NCBI GenBank assembly: GCA_037957365.1
Contig: JARHVA010000123.1
Span: 2,792,001-2,856,000, forward strand
Origin: Torreya grandis
Taxonomy: Eukaryota; Streptophyta; Pinopsida; Cupressales; Taxaceae
Length of the DNA: 64,000 nt
Direction: 5' to 3'
Below are positions 11,586 through 23,717 of this stretch, in pieces (the stretch's first letter is position 1; each line of letters starts with the position of its first letter). Under the pieces are notes generated by a model, which was given only the letters and a program-made list of their open reading frames with translations, was not told where the DNA came from and did no database searches. The position numbers were made by a program, and so were the translations under genes.

Positions 11586-13115
11586 ATGATTGTCATATCT
11601 TGGAATAAAAGAGGTCTTAATAATCAATAATCATAAGCATATTAAAAGACCTAATAAATAATCATAAGCATAAGATTTTTGTTATCTAAGAAATAAAAAT
11701 GTTAGATAACTTGATTTTGGAAGCCAAAATAAAAATTTGGAAGGATGCTTTGGGCATTGTAGTCAATGCAAATGGGGCTTTGAGAGGTTTAGTCAGTTTT
11801 TAGGACTAGAGTATTCTGAAAAGGTGATATTTAGATTTCAAATAATCATCATTTAATTATCCTCTTTATTAATATTAAGGAAAACTCCAGTTGGTTGTTT
11901 TCTAATATCTATGCTCATAATAATTACATTGGGAGAAGAAAAGTTTGGGAGGAACTTTATGATTTTATAAGATCTTGTCCATATTTAAGATGGACTATAA
12001 TAGGGGATTTCAACACCCCTCTCTTCTTTAGGAAAAAAGGGTGACCGATAGGATTTTAATAGGAACATGAAGGAATTTGTAGATTTTCTATCATTAGATG
12101 GTTTACTTGATGTGGAGACAAGGGGTTTGACTTTTACTTGGTTCAATAAAATACTAGGGCATCATCTAATCCAAGTGAATTTGGATATATTCCCTATTTC
12201 TTTTAGTTGGTTATTAGGGCACAACCTGTGTCTTTCTTCTCTTTTAAGGATATGATCATACCATGATCCAATTGTGCTTAATATGGATTCAGGTTTTAAG
12301 AAGCTTAAAGCTCCTTCTAAGTTTGAGAAAATGTGGTTGTTCCATCCTAAGTAAAAAATATAATTAAGGAGTGGTGGAGAGTTGTGATTAGTGGTTAGAC
12401 AATATTTAAACTTGTCAAGAAGCTTAGAAATGTCAAATTATAGAATAAAGAATGGAATATAAAGGTTTTTGGGAATATTTTCAACAGAAAAAGAAAATAA
12501 AAGAAGTAGCTGATTTATAAAGGGAACTTGAAATCATGGGTATGGATCATAATTCCTACTGTAAGGATAAGAATCTTCTGTGTATCATTCCAACAACATC
12601 AAAGAGGATACTTTTTGGAGGCAAAAGGCTAGGGCACTATGGTTAAAATAAGGGGACAATAATACAAATTTATTCCATTTATCTACTCTTAACATAGATG
12701 ATCTAATAGAATCACTAATTTTTTAAAGGATAGCAGATGTTATAGCTTTGATGCTACAACCATTGAGGAAAAATCCAATTTTTATTTAAAAATTTGTTTG
12801 CTAAGGAAGATTCTAATAATGGCAGAGAGGTCAATAAAATTCTAAAATTAATCCCTCAGATCATTAAGCCAAAGGATAATAATAATATTCTTAAGCCAAT
12901 TTCGATTGAGGAAGTTGAATATGTGGTATATTTAATGGAAGGAGATAAATTTCCTAGTCTTAATGAATTTCTAATAGACTTCTTTCAACATTTTAGGGAA
13001 ATTATCAAATGGGATGTAACTATTATTGTTGATAAATTTATCTCCTCTAGGAAAATTCTAAGAGAACTAAGACATCCACACACATCTTTCATGGCATTGA
13101 TTATGCTTCACAACA
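11586..13115 (+). pseudogene. LINE ORF2 remnant (endonuclease plus RT N-terminus)
   Basis: The start ATG at 11586 begins MIVISWNKRGLNNQ, typical of L1 endonuclease starts. A local duplication of AATAATCATAAGCATA follows at about 11624-11672. The catalytic block IIGDFNTP has GDFN at 12003-12014, and the endonuclease C-terminus (LLDVETRGLTFTWFNK) is in the frame 12067-12255. A charged linker (FEKMWLFHPK) follows. The frame 12794-13135 contains KPISIEEVEYVV, then FLIDFFQHFREIIKWDV and FMALI, matching the start of LINE RT where KAPGPDG is usual. The YxDD block is absent. Frame changes and stops occur throughout. Confidence 0.85.
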
Positions 13116-14122
13116 TCCCACACAAATGGACATAAATGTATATTAGCACGAAGAAAAGATGTGTCTATTTATATTTCATATTTTAATTAGTCTTAAAAAT
13201 GAATTTTAAGGAATATATGCTAATATCCATTATCTTGATATCTTGAATTGAGATTGATACTAATATTATCTATATTAAATTTGTGTTTCATATATTTAAA
13301 TGACAATGGAATTTGACATCATTTTATGTATTATGCATTATCGGTATTCTAATTATTTATGTTTAATTAAGAAATGCATGTTGAACTAACCTAAGAGATA
13401 CTTACTTTGTATAAAATTAATACCATGAGATAATTGAACTATGAAATCATGACATAACATAGAGTTTAATATGTCAACATGCATTCACATTCAAAATTAT
13501 TCACTATAAAGGATGAAGTTTGGATGAGAAAAGTTTTTTATTTGAATACATGAATAGTGATAAGATGTGAGTAAGATGAAAAGTGACACGTGGCCTACCC
13601 CTACTACCTCAAAATCTCATGCTTAGAAACCTCATCTCAATATCCATGAAGTGTATGGTTGCGAGTGAGGGAGATCATGGCATACAACATCATCTCGTTG
13701 TCTTATATTTTCTAATTACAAAAGTTTAACTTGATACCTTACAATAAGTGGTTGCGAGTGAGAAATATTGTGGCACATGGCATCAACTCATTATGTTGTA
13801 GTGATTTGATGAATACATGAGTACTAATTAAAAAAGTGGAATCTTTAGAATTAATAGTGAAATAAAACTTGTTATGAATAAATTTGAATAAATACAAGTG
13901 TCCTAGAAGTGAATACTAGTCATTTAAAAGGAAAAAGACATGAATACTATAAGAGATGCAAAAATGAAAATGAAACAAGTGGAATCATCTTTAATTTCAA
14001 CATCACATCCATGCACCATACCATGAAGACTTACAAACAAGAATTTATCAGTGGTGAAAGTTATAAACTTAAGACCAATGCAATAAAAGTAGAAAATATA
14101 AAGTTGCCATAGTATAAGTTTC
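13116..14122. other. No gene; AT-rich, with a diverged short duplication
   Basis: No retroelement or gene motif was found. Two imperfect direct copies of a segment starting GGTTGCGAGTGAG lie at about 13651-13705 and 13748-13800 (period about 94 bp). The plus-strand frame 13909-14112 has no recognisable domain. Confidence 0.5.
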
Positions 14123-14320
14123 CATTACACAGAAGATAATAATATTATCACTTAGCAAGATAAGATTTCCCATTCTACTCAAGACAATAATATTATCACT
14201 TAGGAAGCTAACATGTCCCATTCTACACAAGATAAAAATATTATCACTTATGAAGCTAAGAGGCCGATATCCTTATCTTGTGTAGGATGGGCACATGCAC
14301 ATTCTACACAAAATAATTTT
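14123..14320. repeat. 48-bp tandem repeat, three copies, plus an inverted partial copy
   Basis: Units start CATTACACAGAAGATAA (14123), CATTCTACTCAAGACAA (14171) and CATTCTACACAAGATAA (14219), each 48 bp, sharing AATATTATCACTTA. A partial fourth unit lies at 14300-14320. At 14273-14291 the sequence TTATCTTGTGTAGGATGGG is the near-perfect reverse complement (18/19) of 14217-14235, so unit 3 can fold back on it. Confidence 0.85.
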
Positions 14321-14948
14321 AATATATGTTAAAAGGGTTCTATTATGACCTTCACCCATATAAATATATGAATAACTTAATACATTCATTTTTCTATATG
14401 AGAAGAATAAAAATAATATTTTGGAGGAAATGTCGAGGAGAAAGATTAAAGAAGGTATATAGTAGAAGTAACAAGAAGATTACAATAAAAAAGTTTTAAC
14501 TTTTATTTTCCTTCTCAAACATAGTTACATCATATTAGTATAGGAATGCCTTCATGTGAGTGTAGAATTCACCTGGTGTGTCTTTACCCATGATAACTTA
14601 GGAAACCTCTTAAGGAAATAATGTTCCCATGTTGTACTTTGAGATAAGCTTATCCATTATCAATTTTTATTTTGAGAAAATTATGTGGATTGAGGGAAGA
14701 CATGGAGGGTGACCAACATGCTCAATAATCCATAAATCTTTGTTGAAAAGGCCAATAGGCTTATTTTTCTTACCTCTTTTCCTTGTAGATATTCCAACCA
14801 TTGAAGGGAATCTCATAGGGTCTTGTCTTTATCCTAAGTTGAGATGGAATTCAAATGAACTTTACGCTTGTCAAAATACTTCTTAGAATGTTGTCCTGAT
14901 GTTTTGTCTAGATTTGCCTTGATGGATTGAAGGTCAGAGATAATTGAG
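14321..14948. other. No recognisable gene; left flank of element H
   Basis: This is the pre-insertion sequence that resumes at 63367 beyond element H. No domain or repeat was recognised. It ends with GAGGT (14949-14953), the left target-site duplication of element H. Confidence 0.5.
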
Positions 14949-14953
14949 GAGGT

Positions 14954-15243
14954 TGTTGGTGTAACATTTTGTCCCACTGGGTTTTGTCTACATGGTCTAG
15001 TTATATTTCTTAGGTTTAATAAAGGTCATTAGGGAAAAATAATCCCACATGCATGAGGATATTAGGACATGTCTATTTTCCACCTATATAATGAACCTTC
15101 CTATGCATTTTTTAGCTAATGCTTATTAATGTAATTTTCTTATTATGAAGACTAACTTCTTCCTTTGGATTATTTTACTACTCCATATAGGTTTCCTCCA
15201 TGCATTAAATCTAGTAGATCCTCAAGTGTGGCCCACTCTGGCA
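14954..15243 (+). repeat. Element H 5' LTR
   Basis: This 290-bp block matches 63057-63361 over its whole length, and the match ends exactly where the primer-binding site begins. It starts TGTTGGTGTAACA. A TATA box TATATAAT lies at 15085-15092 within CACCTATATAATGAACC, which is conserved in the other LTR. The preceding GAGGT is the target duplication. Confidence 0.9.
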
Positions 15244-15255
15244 TGTTATCATAGC
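15244..15255 (+). other. Element H primer-binding site (tRNA-iMet type, degraded)
   Basis: TGTTATCATAGC directly follows the LTR and differs at two positions from the standard copia site TGGTATCAGAGC. Its position at the exact LTR edge supports the call. Confidence 0.75.
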
Positions 15256-16782
15256 TTTGCTAGTATTCGAATCTTATTTTTCCTATTGTGAGATCTAACA
15301 TTCAACTATTTTTCTTGATTTTAATTTTTAAGGGTTTGGTGGGATTTCTCAAAAATATATGTAGATCTATACATGCAAGATGTCTAAATGAAAAATAGAT
15401 AGTATCATTGGATTCAAAAGGTGTCAAACCCATAGGATTGGCTATAAACATGACTTGGTTTCATAATAGTCATTTTTAAACCATTTTTTGAGGGTTTGAA
15501 GGCATTTTTTGAAAATCTATAGATTTTGTACTGCCCGATACTCAAAGTGGAAATTGTTTTTTGATTTTTTCTAGGTTTTTAAAAATATGAAGTGGGTTTT
15601 TAATGGTTTTTGTGAAAACTGTAAATACTTTTGAAGATCTAAGGTTTTCCTTGCTAGTTTTTTGCCATCTTTCAACTAGTTTCGATGACTATTGTGCAAA
15701 ATTCTAGGTTTAGAAATTTTTTGGGATTTTTGCATATTCTTGACCTTCCTCTGTATGGTGATGCATCCATAGAAGCATGTATGTGTTTTTGCATATTTAT
15801 AGGACCAAAGGCCTACCAACAAAATCAAGGTTGATGCGAACATGCGACCATGGACCCATCTCACACATGCCCACACTTTTATGGGGCCTAAGGCCTGCCA
15901 GCCCAACCGCCCACAATGTGATGATATGTAATTATTCTTGTTTAAGCCTTCATGGGGCCCAAGCCTTATGGGCCTAACTACTCAATCCATTGTAATGCAA
16001 ACCATAAAATGCTCATGCCCATTGTATCTTTGCAAGTTCCCTAATCTAGAGGCTATCCTCCTAGCTTATGATGGCATGAACACACCTCCAGACACATAAA
16101 CATTTATAAGGCCATCAATTTTAAGGTTATGGACTCATGTGGCATGTGTAAAATCATCAAATTCAACATAATGAAGTGCAACACTATTCATTTACAAAAA
16201 AGGGGTCATTTGAAGGTTGATGCAGCACCTACATCAGTCACATAAATCAAAGGGAGAAGGGGGAAGAGCACCTAAAATAAGTCTTAGTCCCCAGTTATAT
16301 GGGAGTTAAGCTTTTGGTCACAACCAACCCAAAAGTGTTTAACTTTTTCTCTAAAAGGGCATGATTTTTTTTATGAAGTTGCCACAAAAATATGTCAAAC
16401 TATTTTTACAACTATTTTTTTATACAAAGTGGAGGACATTATTTTTTATAGAAAGAAACATTCAAACAAACATAACTTTCATCCTAACACTCCTTTTGAG
16501 GTACCATTTTTTAAAAAGTGTATTTTTTTTCAAGCTCTACGCATTGGTGATATTATTATGCCTTATAAATTTGAATCTCTATAGAATTGGGGGGTGTCAC
16601 ATTCTTAGTCTAACATATGTAGTTCAACACATACTTCCTTTCTACATCATGAGTCTTAGTTCCATTCTGATTCTTACACCATAAAACTATCATGAGTATA
16701 AAGTCAAAGTGCAAATATTCTTAAGGAGCAAAGGCTTACATCAAATCATGATGGGTACATAAACTGAACTAACACCTGACAT
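15256..16782 (+). other. Element H leader, no recognisable gene
   Basis: About 1.5 kb separate the primer-binding site from the first recognisable gag codons, long for a copia leader. Chance open frames occur on both strands (for example 15676-15906 and 16361-16684). A further degraded insertion could be hidden here, but no LTR pair or target duplication was visible. Confidence 0.5.
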
Positions 16783-17577
16783 AGAGAAAGTCAAGTGGTA
16801 AAATTGAAGTGACAAAGCCTACAATCTGTTATGCTTGTTTATGTCTTCTAACTTGATTTTTCATATTGAATCTGAATTAACTCCAAATCAAGTGTGGACC
16901 TTATTAAATAAACTCTTTAGAAAATAGGATGAAATGAGGGGCCATGAGTTAGATAATGAGCTCATTAGTTTGATCCCAAGAGACTTTGACACAATATAAG
17001 ACTTATTCACAAAGTTCAAATCACTCAAGTTATAGTTAAAACTATGTGGCATTGATAAAAAGGATGATCAATTGATTCTTTCCATCCTTTCCAAATTGTG
17101 ATCTAACTATTTTGCATTTATTTCTACCTTCCATGCCACTAAGTGTTCCATTAGAGTTATATGGACCATGTCATCCTTGGATGACTTTGTTGCTAACTTG
17201 AATTGGAAGCAAGATAAGCTCATTCAAATAGGTACACTGAAGTCCTCCAAATCTCATGCCTTAATTGTGAGTCATGATAAATAGAAGGCTTATAGTAATA
17301 TGGAGAATAAATATAACAAATAGGACCTAGAGCAAAGAAAGGGTAAAAAATATGATGTTAAGTCAAAAACATCAAAAGAGTCCTCCTCTTTAGATGAGAA
17401 ATCTAAGAAAGAGAAACTCACATGTGGCTATTACGATAGATCTGGGCATGATGAACCCAAATGCATAAAGAAGTAGATTGACCAACTGACAAAAATGATC
17501 AAGAAGTACAATATAAGTGTCCCTAATTTTTCCCATCAAATTTCATCATCACACAATTATTATAAGTCCATAAAAGA
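16783..17577 (+). pseudogene. Element H gag remnant, cut by insertion A
   Basis: The plus-strand reading runs through typical copia gag blocks: FHIESELTPNQVW, DEMRGHELDNELISL, DLFTKFKSL, KKDDQLILSILSKL, FISTFHAT and QDKLIQIGTLKSSKSHAL. The CCHC knuckle at 17423-17464 reads CGYYDRSGHDEPKC. The second Cys is Tyr (TGT to TAT), so it cannot bind zinc normally. Several stops stand where Gln is usual, for example TAG at 16925-16927 before DEMRG. Element A begins at 17578 immediately after AAAGA, and the same gag frame resumes at 27657. The true N-terminus was not found. Confidence 0.88.
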
Positions 17578-17794
17578 TTACACAAAAAAAGCCAAAAGAA
17601 TACATGATTATTATTCACCATATAGAAAGCCTAATATATAGGCAAGAAATAAGCACCTACAAAGATGGAGGTATGTGTAATAAAGAAAAACTGAGAATAA
17701 TAATAATAGAAAGCCCATGTTCTAATAAAACAACTAAATGGTTATAGCAATATAATAATAAACAAATATTAAATAAAGCTTAATTATTCTAATA
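17578..17794 (-). repeat. Element A 3' LTR
   Basis: On the plus strand it runs from TTACACAAAAAAAGCC to TTATTCTAATA and aligns along its length with 27438-27651. A TATA-like stretch (CCTATATATTAGG on the element's strand) lies near 17631-17642. Confidence 0.9.
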
Positions 17795-17803
17795 CCCTCC
17801 CTG
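17795..17803 (-). other. Element A polypurine tract
   Basis: On the minus strand CAGGGAGGG directly precedes the 3' LTR start TATTAGAATAATT, where second-strand synthesis would be primed. Confidence 0.75.
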
Positions 17804-17879
17804 AATGATCGAACTTGAAACAAAGCCAAGCTTATTTCAAAATTTTACAAATCTGTCTTTACACAAAGGTTTAGTCATT

Positions 17880-20560
17880 ATATCAGTTGGTTGTTCAGAG
17901 GTGGGGCAATAATAAAGACATAAGTCTTTATTAGAAACCAACTATCGAATGTAGTGATGGTTAACTTCAATGTGCTTTGTTTTGGCATGAAATACCAAAT
18001 TATTCACCATCTTTAGAACACTTTGGTTGTTAGAGTAAATAAGTGTACGTGTAGATGAATCAAGTTGAATATCCTCTAATATTGACTAAATCCACATCAA
18101 CTTTCTACCTGCACTAACAACTACTTTATATTTTGCTTTAGTGGAAGATAATGCTACTATATTTTGTAGCTTGCTCTGCTAAGAAAAGGCTCCTAAACCA
18201 AGAGTGAATAAATAACCTATTGTAGAATTTCTAAAATCAACTGATCCTACCCAATCTAAATCAGTATACCCTATTATCTCAAACTCAACAGATTACTTAT
18301 ACATAATGCCAACATCAAGAGTACCTTTGATATATCTAAGAACATGCTTTGCAGTTTGCCAATGTTATTCATGAGGTTTGGCCATGAAGAGAGAAAGATA
18401 ACTAAATGTAAAAAATAAATCTAGTCTACTAGTAGTAATATAAATCAAACTACCTACTAATTGCTAATACACTATTTCATTGACCAGTGGTGAATCAATG
18501 TTAGTTGAGTGTTTTGTCCCAACTTCCATAGGTGTAGCTACTAGATTACAATAATTCATTCTAAATTTCTCTAACAAAGACTTGACATAGTTTATTTGAG
18601 ATATAAAAATTGAGTGCCCAAAATTGTAATACTATAAAAACTCCACACCTAGACAATATTGAAGCATACCTAGATTAGTCATTTCAAAAATAGAATAGAT
18701 TTCAGCTTTCACTTATTTAATCAAATCAATGCTAATTTAATTGATGGAAAGATCATCAACATATACAACTAGGGCCACTATGTCATCACCAACTATTTTA
18801 ACATAGAGAGTAGATTCTGTATCACATCATTTAAAATTAGACTCTCTAAGATATTTGTCTATTTTGAAGTACCAGGCTCAAGGAGCCTATTTAAGTCCAT
18901 ACAAGGACTTTACTAACTTGAAAACCATATGTTCTTTACCAGGCACCTAGAATCCTTGTGGTTTTGCCATGTACACTTCTTACTATAAATCTCCATTCAA
19001 AAAAGCACTTTTTAAATCCATCTGAAACACTGGATAGCCAAACTAAGAAATAATGGATATAATCATTTTGAATGTTACCATTTTATCTATAAGAGTAAAT
19101 GTTTCTTCATAATCTACTCCCTCTTCTTGTGCATAACCTTTTGAAACAAGGCAAACTTATATTTGTCTAAAGAACCATCAAATTTGCATTTTACCTTATA
19201 AATCCATTTGCATCCAATAGATTTCTTACCATGAGGTAACTTAGACAAAACCCAAGTACCATTCCTGATGAGTGCATCATACTCCACCTTCATGGTAGAT
19301 TCTCATTCTATCTTTCCTTTAGCATTTGCATACATATTAGGCTTAAAATTTTATGAAAAAACAAAATTGAGAGAAAAATTTACCTACTCAAGATTTGGTA
19401 CCACTTGTTTCCTTGATCTTGTAGATCTACCTTGCAAAGAAACTGGAAGATCCTCTTGTCGAATATCTTGTATTGTGCTATAGTACCATTTTGGCCATTT
19501 GTGTTGAATTATGGAAGCACCTATTGTTTCACTAGGACCAACCATGGAGCTAGAATGTTTTGGTGTTTGCCTTTTTTGATCTTTTTCCATTTTATTACTA
19601 ATACTTGCTTCACATTCATTTGTAGGAATCCAAATATTACTATTATCTGTAGGTTTACCATCTGTTGAGAAATAGGGAATTTTATCATCTATTTTGACAT
19701 CTTTATTCACAATAACTTGATTTGAAGAGATATCTAGTAACCTATATGATTTAGAATTCTCATTATAGCCTACAAATATGTAATTTTTACTCTTTACATC
19801 TAAACCACTTATTTTCACTTTAAGAATCAATGCAAAAGTAATACTACCAAAAATGCATAAATCACTTACATCAGGTTTTCTACCTGACCATGTTTCTTCT
19901 AGAGTAATATCCTGCAAAGATTTACAAGGACTCCTATTCAAGATGAACATTGTAGTGTTAATAGCTTCCACCTAGTACCAAAAAGGTACATGCATGATTT
20001 GCACCATACACCATGCCATTTCCATAGTAGTCATGTTCCTCCTTTCCACTACTCGATTCTACTATGGAGTGTAAGGAGTAGTATACTATCTATGTATACC
20101 TTCCTTTGTGCAGTATGCATTGAATTGATTGGAGACAAATTCTCCACCATTGCCTGAACTAAAGGTCTTGACATTTTTACCTGTGTGATTCTCAACCAGT
20201 GTTTTCCATGCAACAAAGTTAGTAAAACACTCTAATTTATTTTTAAGACAATACACACACATTTTTTGAAGAAATCATCAACAATTAACAAGAAATAAAG
20301 AGCACTAGATATAGTGTTAGTTTTCATAGGACCATGAAGATCTGTATGTACTAAATCTAACACACATTCTACTCTCCATGATTTACTAATAGGAAATGGT
20401 TGCCTGACTTGTTTACCTAAATGACACCCTTCACAAACATTTTGATTTTCCTAAATAGATGGGATTCAATATACCATTTTATTTTTACTCAAAATATTTA
20501 AATATTGGTAACTCAAATTACCATACCTCTCTTGTTAGAGAGTGCTAAATTGCTCAACTA
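17880..20560 (-). pseudogene. Element A integrase-RT-RNase H remnant
   Basis: Minus-strand copia pol. The integrase core lies around 20040-20400. The frame 19384-19971 gives its C-terminus: FILNRSPCKSLQDITLEETW, then DLCIFGSITFA and YIFVGYNENSKSYRLLD, followed by the hydrophilic linker to RT. The RT active site YVDD is intact at 18752-18763 (VYVDDLSI). RNase H includes GYTDLDWVGSVDFRNSTIGYLFT near 18200-18270, with D and STIGY conserved, and ALSSTKAKYK near 18130. The 195-codon frame is the longest intact piece; stops and shifts break the rest, so no active enzyme is possible. Confidence 0.9.
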
Positions 20561-20573
20561 TTGCTAAAGCAAA

Positions 20574-21561
20574 TTACTCTATTGATTTAGGATCTACAAG
20601 TTTATTCAAACCCCTTTCCCTTATACCAAAAATAATAGGCTTATCATTGAGTGTAGTGACATTACATTTTTTTCCCTCAAACTTAACTACCAATTGTTTA
20701 TTTTTGGTAGTTTCACTGATGGATAATAGGTTTTTATTCATATCTAGTACATATCTGACATTAGTGAATGTATATTTGTACTCATTATTCAAAATGATTT
20801 GTACATCTCCATAACCCTTAATGTCATGTGTCCATACATCACCTAAAGAAATAGTTTCATTACTACTATTATCCTCAATGAATGTTACATACCAATCATG
20901 ATGACATGTGTAGTGTTGTGAAGCTCCTAAGTCAAAATACCAACTTTGTGACGTAATTGATTAGTCTTGTGTTGCTGCAAAAGCAAATTCAGTAGATGTC
21001 TCTTCTTCTGCAATATTAGCATGTCTAGATTTTTGTTTGAGTTAGCCAAATCATCTTTTCTTTTTCTATAATCTTTCTTTAAATGATGTAGTTGCTTGCA
21101 ATAATAGAATTTCCACTTGGTTTTCTTAGAATCACTTACATTGTTCTTTGAAAAATCTCTGTGTGCCAACCATTTCCCCTTCCCTTTTTTATTTTCCATA
21201 AAAGCACTTTCTGTAGATGTGGAGGTTGAAGCTATGGACTATTCTTGTAGTCATTCCTTCTGGATAAGAAGTGTGGATAACTACTCAAAGTTTAGTGTCT
21301 GTGTCTCAACAATCATGTGCAATGACTCTAAAAATCAAGCATAAGAAGATGGTAGATTCTACATAACTAGAGTAATGAGATCTTGCTCATTGATGGGTTT
21401 CCTCACTACCTTCAATTGATCACATATATCCTTCAATTGCAATAAATAATTAGAAATATAACCACCTTCTTGTATCCTAGTGGAAAATAAAAGATTTTTT
21501 AGGTACAAAATTTTGCCAGCTTCAAAAGCTTGATATTTTGCCTTAAGGTGTTTCCAAAATT
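20574..21561 (-). pseudogene. Element A protease and gag C-terminal remnant
   Basis: The protease reads WYFDLGASQHYTC; at 20925-20933 the D-S-G active site is D-L-G (TCA to TTA). Downstream, the frame 20574-20792 has YKYTFTNVRYVLDMNKNLLSI, the usual end of copia protease. Upstream, the frame 20927-21199 carries a knuckle remnant, FYYCKQLHHLKKDYRK, in which Cys and Gly positions are lost. Gag continues to 21561, where element C begins after AAATT. The rest of gag lies beyond C. Confidence 0.87.
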
Positions 21562-22454
21562 TGATGGGGAATCCAAGAACAACACACCTGTTCTGATCCT
21601 ACTTGTTAAGATATTGCTCCTCAGAAAGAGCACAATATGATTACCAAATACAAGCAATTAAACATGCAGAATTATCCAAAAGTACAAGTAACTAGAATTC
21701 ACAAATAGCACAGAATATGAGAGACAATATACAATCTTATATTAATACTCGTACATAAAAGAATACAATAAAGAGACGCCACACTCTTCCACCTTCCAGA
21801 GGCTTCCCACACCTCAAGTGTACAGTAATTCTTCTTCAAAAGTTCACTCTCCTATCAAAAATGGTCCCAACACACAACTCACACACAGAATTGGTGTTCA
21901 CCTCTCCAACCAGTCAGTAATAACCCTGCCAGTACACCAAGCACTCTAAAGTACTTCAAGTAGATCTCCCATGAACCTGCAACCTACAATTCAATAGACC
22001 ATACTTACACATGTAGATCTCCTATGAGCTTGCAACAACCTACAACTCAATGATCTTACAATAGAAGGATCTTCCTTGCCTTCCTTTTCAGCTCATAATT
22101 ACAATACATGCCAATGGGTCTATAAATAGATCCCAGACTTAAAAAATAACTTAGACTCTTAATTTACTAATAATAGACACACAGCTCAAGACTCAAAGTA
22201 GCCTTTACATGCAAAAAAATAGTTCAACAAATTAACTGTTCATGCAATGAATAGTTTTAGAACACACAAGCGACCGACATCGGTCCCTGTCTAACTGGAG
22301 GTGATCGACGTCAGCCGACTCCCTGTTGATGCCAGTTGCCTTCTGCACTAAATCTGATCGACATCAGTCCCACTACCGATGTCGATATCCCTAGAATTTA
22401 GCAACCTCCTCCATGTCTACAACAAGTTGATGCTTTTAGCTGCACAACCTAACA
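21562..22454 (-). repeat. Element C 3' LTR
   Basis: 893 bp from TGATGGGGAATCC to CCTAACA (plus-strand reading). It contains five copies of an ACCGACGTCGGT-like palindrome between 22265 and 22395, inside U3 on the element's strand. A TATA-like ATCTATTTATAG lies near 22120-22130. Confidence 0.95.
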
Positions 22455-22468
22455 ATCTCCCACTTGGA
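22455..22468 (-). other. Element C polypurine tract
   Basis: On the minus strand TCCAAGTGGGAGAT directly abuts the LTR start TGTTAGG, a standard copia arrangement. Confidence 0.85.
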
Positions 22469-22499
22469 GATAAATAGCTACAATTGTACCTATACCTAT

Positions 22500-23340
22500 A
22501 CATCATCTAGTTTGTTTCCTGGCACTGTATCCCTCTTCAAGATCACCCTTGAAGACCAACCACCACAAAACCTGTGGTGCACAACCTGTCATCCAAATTA
22601 CCTGCCACATCCGCATCTACAAACCATGTAGAAAATAACTTGACCCTACATAGCATGTGCACCTACTATTGGTCCCTCTCAGAATCCACTGAATTACCCT
22701 CCAATGATTCTTTCTTGGATTGGCTCCTAACTTTTTGACAACTCCCACTGCTTGGGAAAACTCAAGTTTAGTACACATGTACTCAACCTCATTATGTGAA
22801 TCAAGACACTGTTCATAGAACTATCTAACCATCGACGTGCTAACCGGTCTCACACAATCATCCTAAAACAAAGTCAACCTGTGACCTTCCATGTCCCTAA
22901 AACACACTCATGCCAAAGAATCTTACTGCTCCCAGATTCCTCATGACATACTTCTAAACTAGCTTTACCTTTAGTTCAACAACTCCCTGTATTTGTAACC
23001 CTGATACAAGCACAACATATAGTAATAGGATAATGTAGCTAATATTATCCAACCTGGTAAAGAGAAACACAATGATCAAACCTCCATTGTCCTGCAGCTT
23101 ATTTAAGACCATATACCCATGCCTTCTATCTCACATATCCATTTCTACTCTTCTTCATCCTGAACATCCATTCGTCTCTCAGTGCTTTCTTCCAGTAGGC
23201 AACTCCACCAAAAACTCCCATTTGGTTCTCCTCCAAGGAATCACATCCTCATCCATGCCAAGCCCCCACTGTTTCCTGGATCTACCTGCTCTGCTTCTTT
23301 AATAACTTCCTGATTCTTTACCATCAGTGAGCAACAAGTA
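22500..23340 (-). pseudogene. Element C RT/RNase H scraps
   Basis: Minus-strand reading gives badly degraded copia pol. A YGLKQ-like piece (AWVYGLK) lies near 23105-23120. An RNase H piece, VDADVAGNLDDRLCTTGFVVV, lies near 22545-22615; the usual form is DADYAGD..RRSTTGYVF. Phase changes and stops are frequent and no YVDD block survives. Confidence 0.6.
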
Positions 23341-23439
23341 GTGTAAAGAAGGGAAATGATGAATTTGAGGCTTACTTATCCTTTAAGTCCTCCATATGGG
23401 TGCTTGAGACTCCTTGACAGCTTGTTGTCCAACCAAAAT

Positions 23440-23645
23440 CTGTCTCAGTGACCGATGCCGGTCACATCTTAGTCTGCACCCGATTGACATCGGTTCCATG
23501 CGACTGCCTCACTACCGACGTCAGTTCCCCTTGACTGACGCTGGTGTTTATCTGCCCTGAGTCACTGATGTCGGGCTGCACATAGTCTATGTCGGTCCTT
23601 GTATGGATGTCGATGCCAGTTTTCTAACCGATGTTGGTCTCTATG
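23440..23645. repeat. Cluster of degenerate ACCGACGTCGGT-like palindromes
   Basis: About eight copies in roughly 200 bp, for example ACCGATGCCGGT at 23451, GATTGACATCGGT near 23482, ACCGACGTCAGT near 23513 and ACCGATGTTGGT near 23628. Variants differ mainly by C/T and G/A at CpG positions. The same motif occurs five times in each C LTR. The core GACGTC is a known plant bZIP C-box; a regulatory role is inference. Confidence 0.7.
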
Positions 23646-23717
23646 TTTTTCTTATGAGAATTGACTTTTTCCCGCGAGCTCCTTTTGGATCAAACCCTTG
23701 TCCAAATCACCCTTACT

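Larger units (their letters stand above)
10093..13115 (+). mobile_element. L1-like LINE, truncated within reverse transcriptase
   Basis: Plus-strand remnants appear in the order ORF1 (DUF4283-like gag plus knuckle), AP endonuclease, linker and RT N-terminus. This is the layout of plant L1-type non-LTR retrotransposons. Homology stops near 13115, inside the first part of the RT; the fingers/palm catalytic block, 3' region and poly(A) tail are missing. Loss of the 3' end is the opposite of the usual 5' truncation from target-primed reverse transcription. A later deletion or insertion probably removed it. Many stops and frameshifts show it is old. Confidence 0.85.

Noticed and set aside
16361..16684. 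107-codon hydrophobic plus-strand frame
   Set aside because: It is Phe/Leu-rich from T-rich sequence in the leader of H, with no motif and no sign of conservation.
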